Assembly: GCA_021812105.1 (NCBI GenBank) | Contig: JAKAOQ010000002.1 | Location: 1 to 30,583 of the forward strand | Direction: 5' to 3' | DNA: 30,583 bases | DNA from: Microcaldota archaeon | GTDB lineage: Archaea > Micrarchaeota > Micrarchaeia > Micrarchaeales > Micrarchaeaceae | Notes under the pieces: generated by a model | What the model was told of the DNA's origin: nothing | The model's input: only the letters and a program-made list of their open reading frames with translations | Database searches by the model: none | Position numbers and translations under genes: made by a program | In this document: positions 1-6,854 of the stretch, in pieces | Position numbering within the stretch: position 1 is the first letter of the stretch | Layout: the number at the start of each line of letters is the position of its first letter

Positions 1-48
1 TCGCATTTTTAATGCGTTAACCAAAGAGGCAGACCGTATGGTGCGTTT

Positions 49-333
49 ATGACTAGGAAATCGAAAGGCACGTTTTCGAGAAGGACAAGGAACATAGTGA
101 GACATCACAAGCTCTCCATGCTTAACGTTGGCAGCCAGATAAAGAGGTTCGGCGTGGGAGACAAGGTAGCCATAATACCGAAGAGCAACTACAGGGATGC
201 ACCGCATCCTAGATACAAGGGCAAGATCGGCACTGTGGTAGGGGAGAGAGGCAGCGCTTACATAGTAGAGATAAATGTGATGAACGCCAAGAGGAAGCTC
301 ATAGTACTTCCCCTCCACCTGGAAAAAAGATAG
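49..333 (+). CDS. rpl21e: 50S ribosomal protein L21e
   Basis: A 94-residue basic protein recognised as archaeal/eukaryotic L21e, a large-subunit protein. The N-terminus is rich in Arg/Lys (MTRKSKGTFSRRTRN), followed by a KOW/SH3-like core with VGDKVAII near residue 37, HPRYKGKIGTVV near residue 53 and a C-terminus ending LPLHLEKR. The length matches the family. The ATG at 49 is the first in-frame start giving the usual N-terminus; an ATG at 38 is out of frame. In many archaea this gene leads an L21e-rpo4-DUF655 operon. Here it points the opposite way and converges on DUF655, whose stop is about 25 bases away. Confidence 0.95.
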   Translation: MTRKSKGTFSRRTRNIVRHHKLSMLNVGSQIKRFGVGDKVAIIPKSNYRDAPHPRYKGKIGTVVGERGSAYIVEINVMNAKRKLIVLPLHLEKR

Positions 334-358
334 GAATAGATTGATTTCCCTGTTTCTT

Positions 359-940
359 TTATACAAATCTTTTCCTGTAGGGTTTTGTAAACATGTAGAA
401 GCGTTCGTTGCCGGTCAGCTCGTTCACTATCCTGTCGCGTATAAGGCGCGCCGGATCCTGAAGCAGCGGAACCCTGCTCTTTATATCGGAGAAATTCTCG
501 AACTTCTTAGTCTCCCTCGCATCCAGTATCGCCTTTAGGTGCTTTTTGCCTACCCCGGGAAGCAGCTCGAGGGAGTGCTCCCTTATGTTCAGCGGCCCCG
601 ACTTGTTGAACACTTCTACGAACCTCGCCTCGTTGTCCAGTATTATCTGCATCACCACGTTCGGCAGCTCGTTCTTCGCGGTCTGGGTCAGGTCTTCATA
701 TCCTATCCTTCCCTTTATCAGATAGATCTTGTCCCTCTCGTTCCTGCCTATATAAACGCGCTCCCCCAGATTAAGCGTGGTAGATTCCCTGGGCTGCGCC
801 TCAAGAAGCGTAAACCACTCCTCACCAAGAAGCTGGGCTATGGGTTCGGCCCTATTAGAATAAGACTTTCCGCTGAGCATGAAGTCGATGACTCTCGCAT
901 ACTCCTCTCTTCTCTCCTTTGATTCCTCGGCTTCTTCCAT
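359..940 (-). CDS. DUF655 family protein with helix-hairpin-helix
   Basis: About 193 residues, matching the archaeal DUF655 family, a putative nucleic-acid-binding protein normally encoded beside rpo4 and L21e. A helix-hairpin-helix signature, ELLPGVGKKHLKAIL, lies around residues 125-140. The middle region (GERVYIGRNERDKIYLIKG) looks like an OB/S1-type beta fold. Possible starts are GTG at 949, GTG at 946 or ATG at 940. The ATG is preferred because it gives the acidic N-terminus MEEAEESKERREEY and follows a GGTG. It sits some 36 bases downstream of rpo4 on the same strand and is probably co-transcribed with it. The family's molecular function is not established. Confidence 0.85.
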   Translation of the reverse strand: MEEAEESKERREEYARVIDFMLSGKSYSNRAEPIAQLLGEEWFTLLEAQPRESTTLNLGERVYIGRNERDKIYLIKGRIGYEDLTQTAKNELPNVVMQIILDNEARFVEVFNKSGPLNIREHSLELLPGVGKKHLKAILDARETKKFENFSDIKSRVPLLQDPARLIRDRIVNELTGNERFYMFTKPYRKRFV

Positions 941-976
941 CAGCACCACAGTACCCCATACAATGCATTATAGCAC

Positions 977-1303
977 TCAGCTATTTACAATTGAGATTAT
1001 CTTCTTCTTCTCCTCTTCTGTGAATACCCTCTGCTCCTTGGCCAGCAGCTGGGTAAGAACCTGGACGTTCTTTGGCGATATCTCCAGTATCTTCACTATC
1101 GAGGGAGCGCTGAGTATACCCAACTCCTCCAGCTCCTTCTTCTCTTTTTCAGCTTTCTTTTTCTGAATCTCTAGAATCTTCGCGTGGTCGTACGTCCTCT
1201 GCTGCTCGTAGGTTAGCGCACCCTTCTTCTTGCGCTCTTCGAGTATCTCTACCACGTCGTTTATAAGTGCATCTCCCTTTAACTCTGATTTTTTGCCTAT
1301 CAT
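977..1303 (-). CDS. rpo4: DNA-directed RNA polymerase subunit Rpo4 (RpoF)
   Basis: A 108-residue protein matching archaeal Rpo4/F, which with Rpo7 forms the stalk of RNA polymerase and binds nascent RNA. The pattern is typical: a mixed N-terminal part (LKGDALINDVVEILEER), a charged helix, then the HRDC-like C-terminus with SAPSIVKILEISPKNVQVLTQ-type spacing, ending EEKKKIISIVNS. The ATG at 1303 is fixed by a very strong Shine-Dalgarno sequence four bases upstream. It is the first gene of a two-gene unit with the DUF655 gene. The rpo4-DUF655 neighbourhood is conserved in archaea, although the usual first partner, L21e, is inverted here. Confidence 0.93.
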   Translation of the reverse strand: MIGKKSELKGDALINDVVEILEERKKKGALTYEQQRTYDHAKILEIQKKKAEKEKKELEELGILSAPSIVKILEISPKNVQVLTQLLAKEQRVFTEEEKKKIISIVNS

Positions 1304-1307
1304 GTCT

Positions 1308-1315
1308 TCACCTCC
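1308..1315 (-). promoter_or_regulatory. Strong Shine-Dalgarno of rpo4
   Basis: On the minus strand the bases read GGAGGTGA, an eight-base complement to the archaeal 16S 3' end, four bases before the ATG. This fixes the rpo4 start and shows that leadered, Shine-Dalgarno-driven initiation coexists here with leaderless genes. Confidence 0.85.
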
Positions 1316-1414
1316 ACGTCCGCAGTGCAGTTTTTCGCTTTGCTTGCGAGAGTTTTATAATGTTTACTGCATATTCAGTATTAGTTCCTATAGTTAAATT
1401 AATAAGGTTTTTGT

Positions 1415-2323
1415 GTGGACGCTAAAGAGGTTTACGAGAACGTAAGGAGCGAGGTGGGTAAGAAGATAGCGGGCAAGGAGGATGTGATAAAGCTGATGTT
1501 CATAGCCATGGTTGCAAACGGACACGCGCTGCTCGAAGGGGTTCCTGGAGTAGCCAAGACAACAATGGCAAAGACACTGGCAGAAGTGGTAAGCGCGGAG
1601 TTCAACAGGATACAGGGCATGCCCGACCTGGAGATAAGGGATATTATAGGCTATACCTACCTCGACGACAAAAGCAACATAGTTCTGAAGAAGGGGCCCA
1701 TATTCACCAACATACTACTCGTGGACGAGCTTAACAGGGCACCACCCAAGACTACCACGGCGCTTCTCGAGGCGCTGGAGGAGAAGCAGGTGACCATAGG
1801 CGACCAGACGATATCTCTGCCGAAGCCCTTCATAGCGCTGGCCACGCAGAACCCGCTGAACATAGAGGGGACAACCTCGCTGCCGAAGGTGCTCACCGAC
1901 AGGTTCCTGCTGAGGATAGCCGTCTCATACCCCACGATGGAAGAGGAGCAGGCCATGCTTAGGATCAAGGAAAAGGACGAGAACATAAAGGTTAACAGCG
2001 TCGTTGACACCAGCACGATAATGGAGATGCAGCGTGCGGTGGACGGGGTCAAGATATCCGATGACATTCTGGCGTACATAACCAGGCTCGTAGACGCGAC
2101 GAGAACCGACATACACGTGGTGATGGGAGGCAGCCCGAGGGCAGAGATCGCGTTCATGAAGTGCGGAAAGGCAAAGGCGCTAATAGAGGGGAGGGGCGAG
2201 GTAGTAATAGATGATATCAAGTATCTCGCCAGGGCCGTGCTGAGCCACAGGATAGTTGTCAGGGCGACCGGGGGAGTGGGAGTCAATGGAGTGATAGACG
2301 GAATAGTGGCGAGCGTACGCTGA
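1415..2323 (+). CDS. MoxR-family AAA+ ATPase
   Basis: A 302-residue AAA+ ATPase of the MoxR/RavA branch, chaperone-like ATPases that usually assist maturation or metal insertion with VWA-domain partners. Visible motifs are Walker A GVPGVAKTT near residue 42, Walker B LLVDELNRAPPKT near 100, sensor 1 ALATQNP near 140, the MoxR signature LPKVLTDRFLLR, and a C-terminal lid helix bundle with GGSPRAEIAF (sensor 2 region). The likely start is GTG at 1415, preceded by an AT-rich promoter-like stretch. The usual DUF58 or VWA partner genes are absent on either side, so the client is unknown. Confidence 0.9.
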   Translation: MDAKEVYENVRSEVGKKIAGKEDVIKLMFIAMVANGHALLEGVPGVAKTTMAKTLAEVVSAEFNRIQGMPDLEIRDIIGYTYLDDKSNIVLKKGPIFTNILLVDELNRAPPKTTTALLEALEEKQVTIGDQTISLPKPFIALATQNPLNIEGTTSLPKVLTDRFLLRIAVSYPTMEEEQAMLRIKEKDENIKVNSVVDTSTIMEMQRAVDGVKISDDILAYITRLVDATRTDIHVVMGGSPRAEIAFMKCGKAKALIEGRGEVVIDDIKYLARAVLSHRIVVRATGGVGVNGVIDGIVASVR

Positions 2324-2355
2324 TTCCGGTAGATCGACATCGAAGCGAGGCAAGG

Positions 2356-2368
2356 TTTTTATATATTT
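2356..2368 (+). promoter_or_regulatory. TATA box of the L29-SUI1 operon
   Basis: The sequence TTTTTATATATTT is centred about 33 bases before the GTG at 2395, giving a predicted transcript start near 2388 and almost no leader. It lies inside a 7-bp inverted repeat, GGTAGAT (2328-2334) and ATCTACC (2384-2390). The TATA assignment is by position and composition only. Confidence 0.55.
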
Positions 2369-2394
2369 GTGCATCACAAAGTAATCTACCTTAG

Positions 2395-2601
2395 GTGCTT
2401 ATTATAAAGATCAACGAGATAAGGGCGTTGCAGAACGACGCTCTGAAAGAGAAGCTAAACGAGCTTATGCTGGAACTCTTCACTGAGAAGAGGAAGATTG
2501 CCTCTACCGGGGTCCAGAGCAAGGTCGTAAAGATAAGAGAGATGAGGCGCACCGTAGCGCGCATAAAGACTGTTTTTAGAGAAAGAGGTGTAATGAGCTG
2601 A
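2395..2601 (+). CDS. rpl29: 50S ribosomal protein L29
   Basis: A 68-residue helical protein matching L29 (bacterial L29/uL29): an N-terminal IKINEIRALQNDALKEKL helix, the LMLELFTEKRKIAS segment and a C-terminal REMRRTVARIKTVFRERG helix that contacts 23S rRNA. The start is GTG at 2395, close to the predicted transcript start. Its TGA overlaps the following ATG by one base, so it is translationally coupled to SUI1. In many archaea L29 and SUI1 sit inside the large S10/spc cluster followed by the RNase P protein and S17. Here only the pair is kept. Confidence 0.9.
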   Translation: MLIIKINEIRALQNDALKEKLNELMLELFTEKRKIASTGVQSKVVKIREMRRTVARIKTVFRERGVMS

Positions 2602-2912
2602 TGGTAGAGATCTGTCCGAAGTGCGGTCTGCCAAAGGACATCTGCGTCTGCGACGTGCTAGACAAGGAGACCGAGAACAAGATAAAGGTCTACACAAAGA
2701 AGGCCAGGTTCAACAAGGTAGTGACCATAATAGAGGGGCTGGCCCAGGACGAGATAGAAAGTACAGCCAAGAGTCTCAAGAGGACGCTCGGGTGCGGCGG
2801 TACCTACGATACGGTACAGATAGAGCTGCAGGGAAACCACACCAAAGACGCCAAGAAGGCGCTCGCCGGCCTGGGCTACAAAGAGCAGAACATAGAGATA
2901 ACCACGTTCTAG
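2601..2912 (+). CDS. Translation initiation factor aIF1 (SUI1 family)
   Basis: A 103-residue SUI1/eIF1 homologue that acts on the 30S subunit in start-codon selection. A short N-terminal Cys cluster (CPKCGLPKDICVC, residues 5-17) probably binds zinc, as in other archaeal homologues. The SUI1 core follows, with KKARFNKVVTIIEGL near residue 32 and the LKRTLGCGGTYD loop near 59, ending in the beta strand QNIEITTF. The ATG overlaps the L29 stop, and an AGAGGTG Shine-Dalgarno lies about ten bases upstream. It converges on the primase gene with only four bases between stops. Confidence 0.93.
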   Translation: MVEICPKCGLPKDICVCDVLDKETENKIKVYTKKARFNKVVTIIEGLAQDEIESTAKSLKRTLGCGGTYDTVQIELQGNHTKDAKKALAGLGYKEQNIEITTF

Positions 2913-2916
2913 CTTC

Positions 2917-4407
2917 TCAGAGCTTGCCGCTCTCGCGCGTGTAGAGCATCATGTCATCGTACTTCCTTGATATCTGGCTGGCGCGCGTTCCATATATCAT
3001 TTTCGCGCCCATCTTGTGCGCCAGTTCGACCAGCCTCTGTGTTATTATACCGTCGAACACTATCGCGTTTATGTTTGGAGTGTCCTGTATTGACTGGATG
3101 AGTTCGCTTATCGGCTTCTCTGCGATTACCCTGTTGTGCGAATCGTAAAGCCTTCCCCTGAGGCTGTTCTTAAGCTCATCCAACGCGCTTATTAGCGGGG
3201 CTGAGTCAAAATCCCTCGCCGGTTGGCTTTCTTGTATTCTTGGTATGCTTTCCAGGCCCGAAGGTTCTGTCGCGTTGCCGTTTATGTCCTTTATTCCCAG
3301 ATCGCGCGGGGCGCGCTCTTCGGAGTACCTTTCCCTCGGAGCGTTATCCCTGTGCTCGAGCATGTTCCTCCCGATTTCTGAAGGGCTCATAACCCTGTTG
3401 CTTTGGTTTTCCTGATACTTGGGAGTACTGACTGGTGGTACTGGTACGGCCTGGGGGCTCGGAGGCTGCTGATGCTGCGGCCTCTGGAAGTCGCGCTCGT
3501 CCCTCTCTTCTCCGCCGTGCCTGCTGTTGTCCCTGTCCCTAAAGTTTCTGGTAGGCTGCTGGTGACCCCTGCCGTTTCTGGAGAGTATCTGCTCGATAGG
3601 AGCCCTCGAACGGAGGGATTTTATGATCTCCTTCCTTGTAAGCTCTTCTACCTCCTTTCCGTCAGGTGCGCGGGCTACGAAATCTATCTCCGCCACCTCC
3701 ATAACGCTCCTCATTATCAGCTCGCCACCCCTATCACCGTCAACAAACAGCGTCACTTCCTTTGCGTTGCACAGGTCCACTATGGTCTTTGGGACGCTGC
3801 CCGAAGCACCGCCAACCGCTATGCAGTCTGTTATATCGTTCTTCAGCAGGGTTATCACATCCGCGCGGCCTTCAACCAGTATCACTTCTCCACTCTTGTC
3901 TATGTCTGGGCCGGCTGGAAGATTCTCCGGACCGTACGAAATAACCTCGCTCAACTTGACGTCGGCTTCCACGAGTTCGCTCAGTTCTTTGCTGTCCGGT
4001 ATCTCGGTGGACAGCATGTTTTTCAGCAGCACCTTGGCCCGCGTTATTATCCTGTTCCTCTTCTCGCTCCTCGTGTCCACTATCTTCTCGATCTTAACAC
4101 TAGTTTCGAACGGACCGACCCTATCCACGGCTTCTACAGCAGAAGCGAGTATGCACGTTTCGACGCGGTTCAGCGATGCTGGGAGAAAGAGCTTTCCGTA
4201 CGTCTTGCTTCCCGATGTCCCGCTTTCTATCTCTATCCTGCCTATCTTGCCGTTTTTCTGGAGCTCCCTGAGGTCCAGGTCGCTCCCCAGCAGGCCCTCG
4301 GTCTGGCCGAAAACCGCACCGATTATGTCTGGTTTGTCGACCATTCCGTTTACTTCGAATCTTGCCTCTACCATGTACTTTACAATGTCTATGTACGTTT
4401 TAGCCAT
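2917..4407 (-). CDS. dnaG: Archaeal DnaG-like primase (Toprim)
   Basis: About 496 residues, recognised as archaeal DnaG, a Toprim protein known mainly as a subunit of the archaeal RNA exosome. The N-terminal module starts MAKTYIDIVKYMVEARFEV. The Toprim domain spans roughly residues 170-260 with the conserved Glu in EGRADV (179-184) and the acidic pair in VDGDRGG (D223, D225). Residues about 275-400 are a Gln/Pro/Arg/Glu-rich, low-complexity, probably disordered linker. A conserved C-terminal domain (about 405-496) ends MLYTRESGKL. ATG at 4407 is preferred over GTG at 4416 because MAKTYIDIV matches the usual start. The linker makes the protein longer than most archaeal DnaGs. Confidence 0.92.
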   Translation of the reverse strand: MAKTYIDIVKYMVEARFEVNGMVDKPDIIGAVFGQTEGLLGSDLDLRELQKNGKIGRIEIESGTSGSKTYGKLFLPASLNRVETCILASAVEAVDRVGPFETSVKIEKIVDTRSEKRNRIITRAKVLLKNMLSTEIPDSKELSELVEADVKLSEVISYGPENLPAGPDIDKSGEVILVEGRADVITLLKNDITDCIAVGGASGSVPKTIVDLCNAKEVTLFVDGDRGGELIMRSVMEVAEIDFVARAPDGKEVEELTRKEIIKSLRSRAPIEQILSRNGRGHQQPTRNFRDRDNSRHGGEERDERDFQRPQHQQPPSPQAVPVPPVSTPKYQENQSNRVMSPSEIGRNMLEHRDNAPRERYSEERAPRDLGIKDINGNATEPSGLESIPRIQESQPARDFDSAPLISALDELKNSLRGRLYDSHNRVIAEKPISELIQSIQDTPNINAIVFDGIITQRLVELAHKMGAKMIYGTRASQISRKYDDMMLYTRESGKL

Positions 4408-4693
4408 GAAATCCACTTTTGAAAATAGGAAAAGTTTGGATCAGGCTAGTGCTGTGGCTACTGTCAAATCACTTTTCTGGCGCAATTCTGACGCGCCGCC
4501 GTATTGTTTACGAATAAGTGTTAAGATAGCCATAGCCATCGCTAATACCCTTTATCCAACTTTGTCCTAATTTTATTGGGAAGGATATAATTAATAACTT
4601 ATCCTAAGGGCAGCGTATAGCTGGAATCCACTAAACGCACGCTACAGTATATACTAAATTAATGCGTTGCGGATAATAGCCGTGGCGGTGCAC
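4408..4693. other. Intergenic region between divergent dnaG and the coiled-coil gene
   Basis: Roughly 285 bases without a convincing gene. It is AT-rich, with two TCCTAA elements (near 4565 and 4602) and a TATA-like GTATATACTAA at 4647-4657 that would start transcription near 4677 for the plus-strand gene. A 32-codon minus-strand ORF (4441-4539) was judged too weak to call. No structured RNA was recognised. Confidence 0.4.
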
Positions 4694-5914
4694 ATGCTGT
4701 TCGGAAGACCTTCAAAGGTAGAGCTCGGATCCGAAAAACTTGAGGGATACCTCCGCGAGATTTTCGAGCGCGACTCGGAAAGGATAGTCGCAAGATGCAC
4801 AAAGCCGCGCGAAAGGCTCGAACGGGGGATTAGCATGTTCAAGAACGCCGTAGACGGACTGGAAGCGTACGGTGGCGCACCGGACCTAGAATCGACAGGT
4901 ATGACTGGAGAGAGCGTGGTGAGCGACAGAAAAAGGAGATACGTAATTGCGCTCAGGAACGTTCTTGCTTCTCTTGGGAAAGAACTTGAACCAGAAATCC
5001 ACGAAACCAGCTATGAGAAGCTTTTGCACGAGAAATCGGTGTACGAGCGTATGATTTCTGATGTGTTGAGGCTGAACTCTGACTTCAAAGTTGTGGTCCT
5101 TGGCTACTCCGAGAGAATGGGCGCGTTTAAGAAGGCGTTCTCCGAACTCGAGAGGGGAGTAAGGGACATGGCGACCGAACTTGGCAGAGGTGCGGTAAGC
5201 TTTGATCACTACAACACACTGAAACTGCACATAGAAAACCTGGTTGAACTCAAGGAGGAAGTCGGAACCATTTCAGCATTTGCGGACAGCGGCAGTCAGG
5301 CAATGTGTAACAATTCGGGTGGAGAAACGCTTAGGGAAATGGAGGCCCTAGAGTCTAGGAGTAGAGAGCTATCGACCAAAGAAAATGCGCTTTCTTCTAA
5401 GATAAGAGAACTGTCAGGGAACATAGAGAGTTTGCTACAACCAATAGAGAGAGCGTCGCGCAAATACGACCATGGAAAAAAGGAAAACGGCAAGATAAGC
5501 CATTTCACCACGAACCCATACGCCGTAGATTGGAAAGGGAGCGAATACGCAAGGTTCATTGAAATTATCAGAGATCTAAGAAACTCAATACTTAATAAAA
5601 CCATAGATGTAAAGAACGACGAGGGGATAATTTCGCGTATAGACCTCATAATCGACTCCAGGATAGGTGATATGATAAATGAGGTCAGAGGTATTGAAAT
5701 GGAGATGGATGAGGTAAGGAACGAGATTAGGGTATGCAACTCCGAGATTTACATGCTGAAGGAACACACGACAAAGAAGAAAGCGGAGGGGGAGGAGCGT
5801 GAGAAAATATTAAAAAAGGCTGAAGACGCAAAGGAGAACGTTTCTGAGGAAAAGCGCGCCATAGAAAGGCTATTTATTGAGTATTACAACGCATTAGTAA
5901 GTATAACTGATTGA
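4694..5914 (+). CDS. Uncharacterised coiled-coil protein
   Basis: About 406 residues, not assigned to a named family. It opens MLFGRPSKVELGSEKLEGYL and then has long charged helices: residues about 20-60, 90-190, a strongly heptad-like stretch near 215-255, and a C-terminal coiled coil about 330-395 rich in Glu/Lys. There is no signal peptide or membrane segment, so it is probably cytosolic and elongated, perhaps a scaffold. The open frame extends back to a TTG at 4667. The TATA-like element at 4647 predicts transcription from about 4677, so GTG 4682, GTG 4688 or ATG 4694 are likelier; the ATG is used here. It stands alone between divergent and convergent neighbours. Confidence 0.75.
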   Translation: MLFGRPSKVELGSEKLEGYLREIFERDSERIVARCTKPRERLERGISMFKNAVDGLEAYGGAPDLESTGMTGESVVSDRKRRYVIALRNVLASLGKELEPEIHETSYEKLLHEKSVYERMISDVLRLNSDFKVVVLGYSERMGAFKKAFSELERGVRDMATELGRGAVSFDHYNTLKLHIENLVELKEEVGTISAFADSGSQAMCNNSGGETLREMEALESRSRELSTKENALSSKIRELSGNIESLLQPIERASRKYDHGKKENGKISHFTTNPYAVDWKGSEYARFIEIIRDLRNSILNKTIDVKNDEGIISRIDLIIDSRIGDMINEVRGIEMEMDEVRNEIRVCNSEIYMLKEHTTKKKAEGEEREKILKKAEDAKENVSEEKRAIERLFIEYYNALVSITD

Positions 5915-5929
5915 TGCAAGACATGGATG

Positions 5930-6700
5930 CTAGTCGAATTCCAACAGAAGTGGCAAATGGTCCGAAACGACATCATGCATAACTTCGAATTTGGTCACGT
6001 TTATATTAGTAGAGGTAAATACGTAATCGGCGTATCGCAGCGGCTTGGTATATAGGGAGCTGCGCGTGTTTGTAATGCCTTTCTCTCTTATGAGGTTTCT
6101 CATCACCCCTTCTATGATCCTTATGCTCTGAGTACCAGGCAATAGATTGAAATCCCCGCACAATATCTTGGAACTACCGAAACCCGACAGCAGTCCGACA
6201 ATCTCTCTGGACTGATCAAGTCTTTCTGGAGTATCACCCTTGCCGCTCCCCTGCCAAAGCCCATGGACGTTAGCTACATCGTAGCTTTTGTCTCCGATTT
6301 CTACGCGTACGTGTTGCAACAGGCTACCGACATAGTATGGTTTGCCGTTGACATCTACTTGGAAGGGTTTGTGTATCTTAAGGGTTTCTTCACTCGCAGT
6401 TATGCCTTTTCTTACGAATGCCGCCAGTCTCTCCATCCCGGAACTGTAAGGTTCCGAAAGGAAAGGGTTGAAATCGCACAAGATCACAGTTAGTTTTTTG
6501 TAAAGGTCGCTTGTTTCATGCCACCCTTTCGGTTGATGACGGGCTTTCGCTTCTTTCGCGTCTGGACCAGGCTCTCCACGACCGTAGTCCAAAACCTCCT
6601 GAAAACAGAAAATGTCTGTGTTGCTTTTCTCTCTTTCGAGAAACTTTACGAGTTCCCCGTAGGCTCTTCCACCCCAGACGTTCAAAGAGATTAATTTCAT
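5930..6700 (-). CDS. Endonuclease/exonuclease/phosphatase family protein
   Basis: 256 residues with the full motif set of the EEP (DNase I/exonuclease III-like) fold. The N-terminus is MKLISLNVWGG, the metal-binding Glu is in CFQEVLD near residue 34, and VANVHGLWQG lies near 143. The catalytic GDFNLLP is near 183, and YADYVF and the terminal VSDHLPLLLEF supply the closing Asp/His. Members hydrolyse phosphodiesters in DNA, RNA or small molecules; the substrate cannot be read from sequence. It has no signal peptide. The ATG at 6700 gives the typical N-terminus. It lies just downstream of tRNA-Gly on the same strand. Confidence 0.88.
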   Translation of the reverse strand: MKLISLNVWGGRAYGELVKFLEREKSNTDIFCFQEVLDYGRGEPGPDAKEAKARHQPKGWHETSDLYKKLTVILCDFNPFLSEPYSSGMERLAAFVRKGITASEETLKIHKPFQVDVNGKPYYVGSLLQHVRVEIGDKSYDVANVHGLWQGSGKGDTPERLDQSREIVGLLSGFGSSKILCGDFNLLPGTQSIRIIEGVMRNLIREKGITNTRSSLYTKPLRYADYVFTSTNINVTKFEVMHDVVSDHLPLLLEFD

Positions 6701-6729
6701 GCGATGCGCCCGATACGCTTTAATAAGGA

Positions 6730-6805
6730 TGGTGCGACTGCCGGGATTTGAACCCGGGTTGCGGCCTTGGCAAGGCCGTGTCCTACCAGGCTAGACTACG
6801 GTCGC
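6730..6805 (-). tRNA. tRNA-Gly (anticodon GCC)
   Basis: On the minus strand the bases fold into a full cloverleaf. The acceptor is GCGACCG with CAGUCGC, the D stem is GUCU/GGAC, the anticodon stem is CGGCC/GGCCG around the loop UUGCCAA (anticodon GCC), and the T stem is CCGGG/CCCGG with loop UUCAAAU. Discriminator A73 is at 6733, and CCA is encoded at 6730-6732. No intron is present. The acceptor stem has one non-pair, C6 opposite A67 (bases 6800 and 6739). An AT-rich TATA-like stretch lies about 25-30 bases upstream on the minus strand. Confidence 0.95.
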
Positions 6806-6854
6806 GTGCAAGGTAGATTGAAATGAAAACTTATTATTTGTATCTCTCATGCCA

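Noticed and set aside
2..16. A perfect 6-bp palindrome with a TTT loop (CGCATT/AATGCG) at the window start.
   Set aside because: It is short, without a following T-tract, and the upstream context is missing, so no function can be supported.
1657..2340. A 227-codon minus-strand open frame opposite the MoxR gene.
   Set aside because: It is the antisense shadow of a gene with clear AAA+ motifs; its Ser/Thr/Leu-rich composition is typical of such shadows.
3403..4422. A 339-codon plus-strand open frame opposite dnaG.
   Set aside because: Antisense to a gene with clear Toprim motifs; no family resemblance.
4441..4539. A 32-codon minus-strand ORF upstream of dnaG.
   Set aside because: It has no clear ribosome site or recognisable sequence and is too short to trust without conservation.
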